From Microvirga arabica (GTDB taxonomy: Bacteria > Pseudomonadota > Alphaproteobacteria > Rhizobiales > Beijerinckiaceae): DNA of 64,000 nt. The stretch lies in assembly GCF_016811235.1 (NCBI RefSeq), contig NZ_JAFBID010000001.1, positions 157,010-221,009 on the forward strand, given 5' to 3'. The notes under the pieces were generated by a model. The model saw only the letters and a list, made by a program, of their open reading frames with translations. It was not told where the DNA came from and made no database searches. Of this stretch, positions 36,767 through 44,212 are shown one piece after another. The position numbers and the translations under genes were made by a program. How positions within the stretch are numbered: the stretch's first letter is position 1; every line of letters begins with the position of its first letter.

Positions 36767-37491
36767 CAGGTGCTAGGACCCAGGGTCTTGATCGCATCCA
36801 TGAGAGTCGATTCGCTCTCCTGGATCGTCGTCGCGGCGCTCTCGAAGCTTCTCTGAACGGCGATCATCTTGGTCATTTCCAGCACCGGATTGACGTTCGA
36901 ACCCTCACTGAAACCCTGCTGAATCCCGTTCGAATTGAAATCCTGAACGACAGCGCCGGGGATGTTCGGGATTACCCCCGAGTTTCCATACCGGGTGAGC
37001 TTGGACTCAGGGCTCAGGTTGAAGAGGCCGATGGCTCCGACCTGATTGTCCCCCTGGCTGATCGTTCCGTCCCGGCTGATGACGGGAATTCCCGCCATCG
37101 GGTCGAGGGCGATGGGCGCTCCGCCTGCATCAAGAACCTGAAAGCCCTCCACCGTCAGCAGATCGCCATTCTCGTTCATCTTGAAGCGGCCGTCCCGGGT
37201 GTAGACAGGGCCGTTGGGCCCGCTGAAAGCGAACCAGCCCTCTCCCTGGATCGCCACATCGAGCGGATTGTCCGTTTTGACGACCGGACCGGTGCGCCGT
37301 GACACGAAGTTCTGACCGGACGATGCAAAGGAGACGTTCTCCTTCGCTGCCAGAGACAGGATCTCCTCGAACTTCACCTCGTCCGCGCGAAAGCCGCCCG
37401 TATTGATATTGGCAACATTGTTCGCAATCGTGCTGAGGCGCTTTTCCATGGCCACTTGAGCGGACAGCGACACATAGAGCGAAGATTGCAT
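36766..37491 (-). CDS. flgF: Flagellar basal-body rod protein FlgF
   Basis: 241-residue proximal rod protein of the FlgE/F/G family (LSTIANNVANINTGGFRADEV; IQGEGWFAFSGPNGPVYTRDGRF; MTKMIAVQRSFESAATTIQ). FlgG is encoded separately at 54502, so the assignment to FlgF follows. It is divergent from motA; the two promoters share a 189-nt region with back-to-back motility motifs. Confidence 0.9.
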   Translation of the reverse strand: MQSSLYVSLSAQVAMEKRLSTIANNVANINTGGFRADEVKFEEILSLAAKENVSFASSGQNFVSRRTGPVVKTDNPLDVAIQGEGWFAFSGPNGPVYTRDGRFKMNENGDLLTVEGFQVLDAGGAPIALDPMAGIPVISRDGTISQGDNQVGAIGLFNLSPESKLTRYGNSGVIPNIPGAVVQDFNSNGIQQGFSEGSNVNPVLEMTKMIAVQRSFESAATTIQESESTLMDAIKTLGPST

Positions 37492-37530
37492 CTGAACTCC
37501 TCCAGCCTGCGTCCCCGTGGGACACCGATG

Positions 37531-37558
37531 TCACCGGGTGGCGCGGCACGCCCGGTGA
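37531..37558 (-). promoter_or_regulatory. Hairpin in the flgF leader
   Basis: TCACCGGG (37531-37538) and CCCGGTGA (37551-37558) form a perfect 8-bp stem with a 12-nt loop. It is located between the flgF motility motif and the flgF start and accounts for the longer spacing there (91 nt instead of 38-60). No U-tract; it may act on translation or mRNA stability. Confidence 0.45.
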
Positions 37559-37582
37559 TCCATTCAGGATCGGTAGTCGAGC

Positions 37583-37598
37583 AGCCTTGCATGAGGCT
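37583..37598 (-). promoter_or_regulatory. Motility-regulon motif upstream of flgF
   Basis: Minus-strand 16-mer AGCCTCATGCAAGGCT, a near-perfect dyad (AGCCT-N6-AGGCT), 91 nt before the flgF ATG and 15 bp from the oppositely oriented motA copy. Confidence 0.62.
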
Positions 37599-37613
37599 TG
37601 CTCCCGCGGTTCC

Positions 37614-37629
37614 AGCTTCGCGCAAGCCT
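37614..37629 (+). promoter_or_regulatory. Motility-regulon motif upstream of motA
   Basis: Plus-strand 16-mer AGCTTCGCGCAAGCCT, 51 nt before the motA start. It is the only plus-strand copy, matching the only plus-strand flagellar operon. Confidence 0.65.
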
Positions 37630-37680
37630 CCGGGATTAGGACATCGTCAACAGGTTGAATCTCGATAGAGGACTAAGGCA

Positions 37681-38562
37681 TTGGGCGTCTTGATCGGACT
37701 GGCAGTTGCCATCGGCTCGCTCGTCAGCGGCTATGTCGCCATGGGCGGGCATTTGGCTGTCATCTGGCAGCCTTGGGAATACGTGATCATCTGCGGCATC
37801 GCGATCGGCACCTTCATCATTGCCAATCCCATGTCGCTGGTGAAGGACACTGGGCGCGCTGCCCGTGAGGCGATCTCTGGGACCGTTCCGAAGCGGGAGC
37901 ACTACCTCTCGATTCTCGGTCTCCTCTACGCCCTGATGCGGGAACTGAAGAACAGGCCGCGCAACGAGGTCGAGGGTCATATCGACCAGCCCCAGGAATC
38001 GGAGATCTTCAAGTCGTTCCCGAGCGTCCTGAAGGACAAGGACCTGACCCTCTTCATCTGCGATTATGCCCGCCTGATCATCATCGGCAATGCCCGGCCT
38101 CACGAGATCGAAGCGCTCATGGAAGAGGAGATCGCAACCCTCAAGCGCGATCGCACGAAGCCGTACTATTCTCTCAACACCGTCTCGGAAGCCCTGCCGG
38201 CGCTCGGCATCGTGGCCGCCGTGCTCGGAATCGTGAAGGCGCTGGGCGCCATCGACCAATCCCCGGCGATTCTTGGCGGCCTGATCGCCTCGGCCCTCGT
38301 TGGAACCTTTGTGGGCATCTTCATCTCCTATGCGTTCCTGTCGCCGCTCGCCAACAAGGTCAAGGCGACCCGCGAGAAGCAGACCCGCGTCTACGTGATC
38401 GTGAAGCAGGCACTCATCGCCTACATGAACGGCGCTCTGCCGCAGATCGCCGTCGAGCATGGCCGCAAGGGCATCTCGGTGGAATACCGCCCGACCATCG
38501 ACGAGGTCGAAGCTGCCACCACGACGGGCGGCCGGTCCGAAGAGTTGAAAGAGGCGGCCTAA
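37681..38562 (+). CDS. motA: Flagellar motor stator protein MotA
   Basis: 293-residue proton-channel stator subunit with about four TM segments (starting GVLIGLAVAIGSLVSGYVAMGG; later ALPALGIVAAVLGIVKALG and the last TM IASALVGTFVGIFISYAFL). The start is a TTG at 37681 with AGAGGA 8 nt upstream; an in-frame stop at 37666 leaves no earlier option. First gene of motA-fliM-...-flhB. Confidence 0.95.
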   Translation: MGVLIGLAVAIGSLVSGYVAMGGHLAVIWQPWEYVIICGIAIGTFIIANPMSLVKDTGRAAREAISGTVPKREHYLSILGLLYALMRELKNRPRNEVEGHIDQPQESEIFKSFPSVLKDKDLTLFICDYARLIIIGNARPHEIEALMEEEIATLKRDRTKPYYSLNTVSEALPALGIVAAVLGIVKALGAIDQSPAILGGLIASALVGTFVGIFISYAFLSPLANKVKATREKQTRVYVIVKQALIAYMNGALPQIAVEHGRKGISVEYRPTIDEVEAATTTGGRSEELKEAA

Positions 38563-38565
38563 TCG

Positions 38566-39495
38566 ATGAGCGGAACACAGAGCGCCAACGACATTCGCGA
38601 CATGCTGCTGGACTCGGCGGGCCTCTCGCTCGACCGCCTTCCGATGTTGCATGTCATCTTCGACCGCATGACCACGAGCTGCGCCGAGCATCTGCGCCAC
38701 ATGGCGGCCTCGCCCATGTACTACTCTCTCAGCGGCCTCGAGAGCGGACGGATCACCGAAATTCTCGAGATCTACGAGGCCAATGCAGTCGCCGGCATCT
38801 TCCACGCCCCCGAGTGGGACAGCCACATCCTGATCGGGTTTGATCGCGACTTCATCTACACGATGGTGGAGGTGCTCTTCGGATCGGACGGATCCGAAGC
38901 GCCCGTTGAGGAAGCCCGTGGCTTCTCCACCATCGAGCTGCGGATGGCGCAGACGCTGTTCGAGCAGGTTGCCAAGGCCCTGCAGGCCTCCTTTGCGCTG
39001 GTCGCCGATACCAAGTTCAAGCTCGAGCGCATCGAAACCCGCATGGACTTTGCGGTCATCGGGCGCCGGAACAATCAGGCTGTGGCCGCGAAGTTCCTGC
39101 TCCAGGCGCTGAACCGCGGCGGCGAGATGTTCGTCGTCATTCCGCAATCGGTGTTGAACCCGATGCGCAAGGTGCTCTCCCGCGTGGTCTCCAGCGAATC
39201 CTCGGGCCGGGATCCGCGCTGGATGAAGCAGATCGCAACCGAGGTGAAGAAGACTGAGGTGACGCTCAAGGCGGTGCTCGAGGAGCGCTTCCTCTCTCTG
39301 GGCGAGATTGCCGATCTGAAAGTGGGCGACGTCATTGAGCTGCAGGCGACGCCGCGCAGCCGGGTCAAGCTCGAAGGCAACAATCAAGGCTTGTTCTGGT
39401 GCAATATCGGCCAGTCCGAAGGCACCTATGTTCTCAAGGTCGACGAACACATCGACCAGGAAAAGGAATTCCTCGACGATGTCCTCCCTCGCTAA
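38566..39495 (+). CDS. fliM: Flagellar motor switch protein FliM
   Basis: 309-residue C-ring protein that binds CheY-P and contacts FliG and FliN. The middle domain (YSLSGLESGRITEILEIYEANAV) and the C-terminal SpoA domain (VTLKAVLEERFLSLGEIADLKVGD) are recognisable. As in other rhizobia the N-terminal CheY-binding peptide is poorly conserved. It follows motA by 3 nt. Confidence 0.92.
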   Translation: MSGTQSANDIRDMLLDSAGLSLDRLPMLHVIFDRMTTSCAEHLRHMAASPMYYSLSGLESGRITEILEIYEANAVAGIFHAPEWDSHILIGFDRDFIYTMVEVLFGSDGSEAPVEEARGFSTIELRMAQTLFEQVAKALQASFALVADTKFKLERIETRMDFAVIGRRNNQAVAAKFLLQALNRGGEMFVVIPQSVLNPMRKVLSRVVSSESSGRDPRWMKQIATEVKKTEVTLKAVLEERFLSLGEIADLKVGDVIELQATPRSRVKLEGNNQGLFWCNIGQSEGTYVLKVDEHIDQEKEFLDDVLPR

Positions 39496-39790
39496 CATCA
39501 TCCTCTTCTTGGCTCTCGTGACGACCAGCATCATGGTTGCGGTCATGTATGTGAAGCTCAAGAAGCTCGACCGGTACCACGCCGAGTATCAGCAGATCTT
39601 CGACAGGACCGGGGACGCTCTCAAGGGCGCTCAGACGGCCGTCATGAGCTTCGGGGCTGAGGGCAAAGAGACACTCGCGATGCTGGGTGCGCGCATCGAG
39701 GAGGCCAAGGCGGTCGCGGCACAGCTGGAGACCCTCACGCGAGAGGCAGGCCGGCACAACCAGCCACGCTCCAATTCTCTTAATTCGTAA
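39479..39790 (+). CDS. Small bitopic membrane protein between fliM and fliN
   Basis: 103 residues from the ATG at 39479, overlapping the fliM end by 17 nt. One N-terminal TM helix (SLANIILFLALVTTSIMVAVMYV) is followed by a cytoplasmic coiled-coil tail ending in an Asn/Ser-rich tip. Position and topology recall small flagellar-positioning proteins near fliM in Alphaproteobacteria (PflI of Caulobacter), but I cannot confirm homology. The longer frame from 39335 is a shadow within fliM. Confidence 0.68.
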   Translation: MSSLANIILFLALVTTSIMVAVMYVKLKKLDRYHAEYQQIFDRTGDALKGAQTAVMSFGAEGKETLAMLGARIEEAKAVAAQLETLTREAGRHNQPRSNSLNS

Positions 39791-39801
39791 GGTCAAATTC
39801 C

Positions 39802-40158
39802 ATGACAAATCCCTTCGACAGCAAGCCCCAGGACAAGGCCATCTGGCAGCAGGAGAGCGCCATCTCCGCGCAGGACGACAAGCTCGGCGGCGGCAGGAAT
39901 CTGGACTCGATCCTGCGCATTCCGGTCACGATCCAGGTGGTTCTCGGGTCCGCAACCATGCCTGTCGCCAACCTGATGAAGCTCGGCAGGGGCGCCATCG
40001 TTCCTCTCGATCACCGCGTGGGCGAGCCTGTTGATGTTGTCGTCAACGGCAGAATCATTGCCCGCGGCGAGGTGGTGGTTGTCGAAGACGACAACTCACG
40101 CTTCGGGATCTCGCTCACCGAGATCGTCGGCCCTCCGAGCAACGATCTTAACGGCTGA
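39802..40158 (+). CDS. fliN: Flagellar motor switch protein FliN
   Basis: 118-residue C-ring protein with the SpoA domain (ILRIPVTIQVVLGSATMPVANLMKLGRGAIVPLD; VNGRIIARGEVVVVEDDNSRFGISLTEIV). The 40-residue N-terminal tail is polar. It is between the small membrane protein and fliG. Confidence 0.94.
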   Translation: MTNPFDSKPQDKAIWQQESAISAQDDKLGGGRNLDSILRIPVTIQVVLGSATMPVANLMKLGRGAIVPLDHRVGEPVDVVVNGRIIARGEVVVVEDDNSRFGISLTEIVGPPSNDLNG

Positions 40159-40172
40159 AGTGGCTTTTCCGC

Positions 40173-41201
40173 ATGGTCGCACCAGTTCCCATGAAGGCGA
40201 ATGGTTCCAAGGTCCTCAAAGGGCCTGAACGTGTCGCAACACTGCTCTTCGCGATGGGGAAGCCTGCTGCCAGTAGGGTCCTCAAGCATTTCAGCGAGGA
40301 GGAGATCCGTCTGGTCACCAAATCGGCCGCTCAGCTAGGCCCTGTCTCGCCCACGCAGATCGAGCAGCTGGTGGAGGAGTTCGCCTCCAACTTCACGGAC
40401 GGAGCGGACCTCATCGGAGGCGCCTCCCACATCGAGAAGCTGCTGACGGGAATCCTAAGCCCGGAGCAGATCGCCAGCATCATGAGCGAGGTGGTCGGGA
40501 ACGCCAACAGAAGCATCTGGGAGCGGATCTCGACGGTCTCGGAAAGCGCCATCGCCTCCTACCTGATGAAGGAGCACCCGCAGACGGCGGCCCTGATCCT
40601 CTCCAAGGTTAAACCCTCCTGCGCCGCCAAGGTGATGGCCCAGCTGCCTCAGCCGCTGCGGAACAACCTCATGCGTCGCATGCTCAGCATGAAGCCGATC
40701 GTGGACGAGACTATGAAGAACATCGAGAAGACGCTCCATGAGGACTTCATGGCGAACTTCTCGAAGAACGCCGGCGCGGACACCCACGCGAAGATCGCCG
40801 ACATCATCAACAAGATGGAGCGCGATCATATGGAAGACGTCCTGACGAACCTCTCGACCGTCCGCCCGAAATCGGCCGAGATCCTCCGGGGTCTGCTCTT
40901 CACGTTCGACGATATCGTCAAGCTTACGCCCAAGGATCGCACGACCTTGTTCGACCAGGTGCCGCCGGATCGCGTCGTCCTCGCCCTCAAGGGCACGAAC
41001 GACGAGTTCCGCAAGGTTGTCCTGTCCGCTCTCTCGTCACGCGTTCGCCGCATGATCGAGCACGAGTTGAACAGCAAGGAACCCTCGGCGCACCGCGATA
41101 TTGCCGAAGCTCGCCGGACCATCACGGACCTCGCGCTCGAGATGGCCGGTCGCGGAGAGATCGTCATCAATTCAGATTCCGAGGATGAAGCCTACTTCTA
41201 A
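40173..41201 (+). CDS. fliG: Flagellar motor switch protein FliG
   Basis: 342-residue C-ring protein that transmits torque from the stator. The N-terminal FliF-binding domain (GPERVATLLFAMGKPAAS), middle domain (EHPQTAALILSKVKPSCAAKVMAQLP) and C-terminal torque helix region (ALKGTNDEFRKVVLSALSSRVRRMIEHEL) are all present. The ATG at 40173 is taken; the ATG at 40191 is a close alternative. Confidence 0.95.
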   Translation: MVAPVPMKANGSKVLKGPERVATLLFAMGKPAASRVLKHFSEEEIRLVTKSAAQLGPVSPTQIEQLVEEFASNFTDGADLIGGASHIEKLLTGILSPEQIASIMSEVVGNANRSIWERISTVSESAIASYLMKEHPQTAALILSKVKPSCAAKVMAQLPQPLRNNLMRRMLSMKPIVDETMKNIEKTLHEDFMANFSKNAGADTHAKIADIINKMERDHMEDVLTNLSTVRPKSAEILRGLLFTFDDIVKLTPKDRTTLFDQVPPDRVVLALKGTNDEFRKVVLSALSSRVRRMIEHELNSKEPSAHRDIAEARRTITDLALEMAGRGEIVINSDSEDEAYF

Positions 41202-41218
41202 CCGATCGGCTTCAGTTC

Positions 41219-42283
41219 ATGTCTGATACGGATGACAAGGACAGCAAGACAGAAGCGCCTTCCGAAAAGAAGGTCCGCGATGCCGTGGAGAAGGGAAATA
41301 TCCCCTTCTCCAGGGAAGCCCCCCTCTTCGCCTCGATTCTGGGCATCCTGATCGGCCTGGCTTTTGCGGTACGCGGCAATACCAGAACGCTTACGGAGAA
41401 ACTGTCGCTTTTCATCAACCGGCCGCAGGATTTCCGCCTTGAGACGGGTGCTGACGCGGCGTCCCTGATCCAGGCTGTCGCCATCGAGGTTGGACAGTGC
41501 CTGATTCCCGTCATCGTCATCCTGGCTGCCTGCAGCCTCTCTGCCTCGATCATGCAGAACATGCCGTCCATGGTGACGGAGAGAATCAGGCCGCAATGGA
41601 ACAGAATCTCTCCCATGGGCGGCTGGAAGCGCATCTTCGGCCGGCAGGGTCTCGTCGAATTCTTGAAGTCGTTGTTCAAGTTCGGAACGATGACACTGGT
41701 CAGCATCCTGCTCCTGAGATCGGAGCAATATAAGGTCTTGAATGCCATGTTCAGTGATCCGTCCCTTCTTCCGGAACTGATGTTGACCATGGCGATGCGC
41801 CTCGTCTCCGCCATCGCGATCGCGACCATCGTCCTTGTCGCCGCCGATCTGCTCTGGGCCCGCTTCAAGTGGCGGAGCGACTTGAAAATGACCAAGCAGG
41901 AGGTGAAGGAGGAATATAAGCAGATGGAAGGCGATCCCATGGTCAAGGCGCGCATGCGCTCCCTGGCCCAGGATCGAAGCCGCAAGCGTATGCTGGCTGC
42001 CGTACCGAAGGCCACTTTCGTCATCGCAAACCCGACTCACTACGCCATCGCCCTGCGCTACGAGCGCAGTGAAGCAAGCGCGCCGATCGTCGTTGCCAAG
42101 GGACAGGACCTCATCGCGCTCAAGATTCGCGAGATCGCAGAGAAGAGCGGCATTCCCGTCATCGAAGACAAGCCTCTGGCAAGATCCATGTACAATCATG
42201 TTGAAGTGGATCGAATGATTCCGCCTGACTTCTACAAAGCTGTCGCACAGATCCTGTTCTACATTCTCACGAGGTCGAAATGA
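41219..42283 (+). CDS. flhB: Flagellar export switch protein FlhB
   Basis: 354-residue export gate protein with four TM segments and a cytoplasmic domain that carries the autocleavage motif NPTH (VIANPTHYAIALRYER), used to switch from hook to filament export. The N-terminus EAPSEKKVRDAVEKGNIPFSRE is typical. The next ORF overlaps its stop by 4 nt. Confidence 0.96.
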   Translation: MSDTDDKDSKTEAPSEKKVRDAVEKGNIPFSREAPLFASILGILIGLAFAVRGNTRTLTEKLSLFINRPQDFRLETGADAASLIQAVAIEVGQCLIPVIVILAACSLSASIMQNMPSMVTERIRPQWNRISPMGGWKRIFGRQGLVEFLKSLFKFGTMTLVSILLLRSEQYKVLNAMFSDPSLLPELMLTMAMRLVSAIAIATIVLVAADLLWARFKWRSDLKMTKQEVKEEYKQMEGDPMVKARMRSLAQDRSRKRMLAAVPKATFVIANPTHYAIALRYERSEASAPIVVAKGQDLIALKIREIAEKSGIPVIEDKPLARSMYNHVEVDRMIPPDFYKAVAQILFYILTRSK

Positions 42284-42783
42284 GAAGCCTTCGCTCCGTA
42301 GACATGGTGGCTTCCTCAAGCGAGCATCTGGATATTCATGCTTTCGAAGAGGTGCTCGCTTGCAATATCAAGGATGTCATCGCCGACTTCTGTCTCGCGG
42401 ATGCCGATATCATCAGGTTCTATGCCGACAACCAGCTGCACGGGAACATGGACGAGATGATGACCTCATCCGCCGAGCTGTTCTTCAAGGGTGAGACGCT
42501 GTCATATGGCCATGTCGCCCATGTCCGCACGGGCCGGGACGATCACTCCTGTGTCGTCCTCGATATGGAGTTCGTGCACGACGCCGTGACTGTCTTCTTC
42601 CAGCTCATCTTCGGTGATTATTACATCGGGGTAAAGATCAGCAGGGTTCTTCTCGATCCGGCCTTCAAGCGGTCGGAGTTCAACCTTTCCTCCTTCGCGC
42701 GCATGATCTCCTCCGCGCGCCTGAGGCCCCTTCCTCCTCGTTTCCGGTCCCCTTACTGCCTCGCCGATGCTGCTCGGCACTGA
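42280..42783 (+). CDS. Hypothetical protein coupled to flhB
   Basis: 167 residues, soluble, no signal or TM, starting in an ATGA overlap with flhB. Its first 130 residues are acidic with many Asp, Phe and Tyr (CNIKDVIADFCLADADIIRFY; TVFFQLIFGDYYIGVKISR), and the last 25 are Arg/Pro rich. No family recognised. Tight coupling to flhB and the following gene suggests a motility-related role, but this is inference only. Confidence 0.6.
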   Translation: MRSLRSVDMVASSSEHLDIHAFEEVLACNIKDVIADFCLADADIIRFYADNQLHGNMDEMMTSSAELFFKGETLSYGHVAHVRTGRDDHSCVVLDMEFVHDAVTVFFQLIFGDYYIGVKISRVLLDPAFKRSEFNLSSFARMISSARLRPLPPRFRSPYCLADAARH

Positions 42784-43508
42784 TGGCTGAGCGCTGGCGG
42801 CTTACCTTCATGAATCGCAAATCAGTTTCCAAGGCTGCCGTATTCATGGCTGCGGGCATGGTCTCAGCCTGCACCTCGACAGACGGCCCCTATCGCCAGG
42901 GTCCATGGGGGCACGCCTCCACTCCAAGGAGCTACCCTGCATACTCCGCTCCCTGGGGCGGGAAGCCACCCGTCGCCGCATACACGGTTGCCGTTCAGCC
43001 GGTTTATGAGCCGCTTCATGTGGCGGACGCGCCTTTGCACCCCGTCCGGAAAGGCTATGAGGTCCATCTGGAGCCTGAACTGCCTCCCGGACCTCCTTTG
43101 GATCGACCCGCGCTTGATGCCGGCTCAAGCCCTGAACCCCTGTCCGGATCTGCTCCTCAACAGCTCGCCTCATCGCAACGCGAAACCAACGCTGATGTCC
43201 AGGCCAGCGCCCCAGGAGTCTTCACGCCACCCCAGCGCCCATCGTCCTACGCCGGGATGTGGAAAGCCAGCGTCGGCTCCGCCTCGTGCCGCATCCAGCT
43301 CTCGAGCGTCCCGTCGCTCGATCTCTACAAGGCTTCAGCACAAAACTGTTCCGATAATGCTCTGAAGACGGTCAACGGATGGAGCATCCGCGACAATCAG
43401 GTCATCCTGTTCTCCCGCGGGCAGGTTGTCGCCCGACTCTCGGGCGCCGAAGCGGCTTTGTCAGGCAGGCTGAACGGCTCTGAGGCTGAACTGACGATGA
43501 CGCGCTAA
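42783..43508 (+). CDS. Lipoprotein with AprI/Inh protease-inhibitor domain
   Basis: 241 residues. A lipoprotein signal ends at MAAGMVSAC; a Pro/Ser-rich linker (about 30-150) follows; the C-terminal 85 residues (YAGMWKASVGSASCRIQLSS through NGWSIRDNQVILFSRGQVVARLSG) have the beta-barrel pattern and two Cys of the AprI/Inh metalloprotease inhibitor family. The ATG at 42783 overlaps the previous stop; an ATG at 42810 with a more compact signal is equally possible. Why a protease-inhibitor-like lipoprotein should end the motA-flhB unit is not clear. Confidence 0.72.
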   Translation: MAERWRLTFMNRKSVSKAAVFMAAGMVSACTSTDGPYRQGPWGHASTPRSYPAYSAPWGGKPPVAAYTVAVQPVYEPLHVADAPLHPVRKGYEVHLEPELPPGPPLDRPALDAGSSPEPLSGSAPQQLASSQRETNADVQASAPGVFTPPQRPSSYAGMWKASVGSASCRIQLSSVPSLDLYKASAQNCSDNALKTVNGWSIRDNQVILFSRGQVVARLSGAEAALSGRLNGSEAELTMTR

Positions 43509-43520
43509 GAACAGCGCGTC

Positions 43521-43543
43521 TCACCGGAAATCTCATGCGGTGA
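43521..43543. terminator. Weak hairpin between convergent genes
   Basis: TCACCG (43521-43526) and CGGTGA (43538-43543) form a 6-bp stem followed by AATATTC on the plus strand. It lies between the motA-unit end (43508) and the lytic transglycosylase stop (43550). A possible but weak terminator. Confidence 0.35.
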
Positions 43544-43549
43544 AATATT

Positions 43550-44212
43550 CTAATCTGCAGCAGCCGTTTGACCGGGCTTGAGGCCGGGAGCATCGGCGCA
43601 GAATGAGCGCGCCCCCGGGGTCCAGGCTCCGAAGCCCGATGCGACCATGTTGGCGATCACCCGGCAGACATAGCGCTTCTGCGCCGGATCGTTGTTGGGA
43701 CCGGCGTGATATCGCGCGACCGCCATCGTCCATGTTTCATGGCGCCCCTTCAGCTCCTTGAGAAAGCGCGCAGCGTATTCCACGTTCATGCGCGGGTTCA
43801 GCATGCTCTCCAGCGATGGGAACTTTTCACGGTGATACAGGTGATTGATCTGCATGCAGCCCATGTCGATCAGCCTTGCTCCGGACCGGCTCGCCTGCTC
43901 GAATCTCTGGATCGCTTCGACTGCGCTGTTCGAGAAGACTGCCTTGCCTTCGACATTCATGGCATAGGGCTGCAAGCTCCCGCGGTTGCCGGTCTCCGTG
44001 AGACCCACGGAGTAGAGCATTCCCAGCGGAACGCCATACAAGGCAGAGGCCCGCATCATCTCCCGCTCGCACAACCCGGATGGAGGTTGTGCGACGGCTG
44101 AGGTCGCGTGAATGATGCTAAAGGTAGATCCCGCCAGTGCTGCTGCTGTCAGCAGGCCGATTTTGCTTCGGCTCGCTGCGTGATTCCGCCTCGTTCCGCC
44201 CATAGGGATCAT
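43550..44212 (-). CDS. Periplasmic lytic transglycosylase (SLT family), flagellar operon
   Basis: About 220 residues: a signal peptide (IGLLTAAALAGSTFSIIHATSAVAQ) and an SLT-type catalytic domain with the Glu in YSVGLTETGNRG, then GCMQINHLYH and AVARYHAGPNN. It cleaves peptidoglycan, presumably to let the rod pass, and replaces the muramidase half missing from FlgJ here. The start (ATG 44212 or 44203) lies inside the fliK 3' end, an overlap of about 90 nt, so the genes are coupled; the frame is open to 44305. Confidence 0.82.
   Translation of the reverse strand: MIPMGGTRRNHAASRSKIGLLTAAALAGSTFSIIHATSAVAQPPSGLCEREMMRASALYGVPLGMLYSVGLTETGNRGSLQPYAMNVEGKAVFSNSAVEAIQRFEQASRSGARLIDMGCMQINHLYHREKFPSLESMLNPRMNVEYAARFLKELKGRHETWTMAVARYHAGPNNDPAQKRYVCRVIANMVASGFGAWTPGARSFCADAPGLKPGQTAAAD

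Noticed and set aside
33788..36856. Plus-strand open frames (about 490-520 codons) over flgE and fliI
   Set aside because: They mirror well-identified minus-strand genes, have no start context and no domain.
37636..39561. Long minus-strand open frame (641 codons) opposite motA and fliM
   Set aside because: motA and fliM are clear on the plus strand. The antisense translation is low-complexity with no homology.
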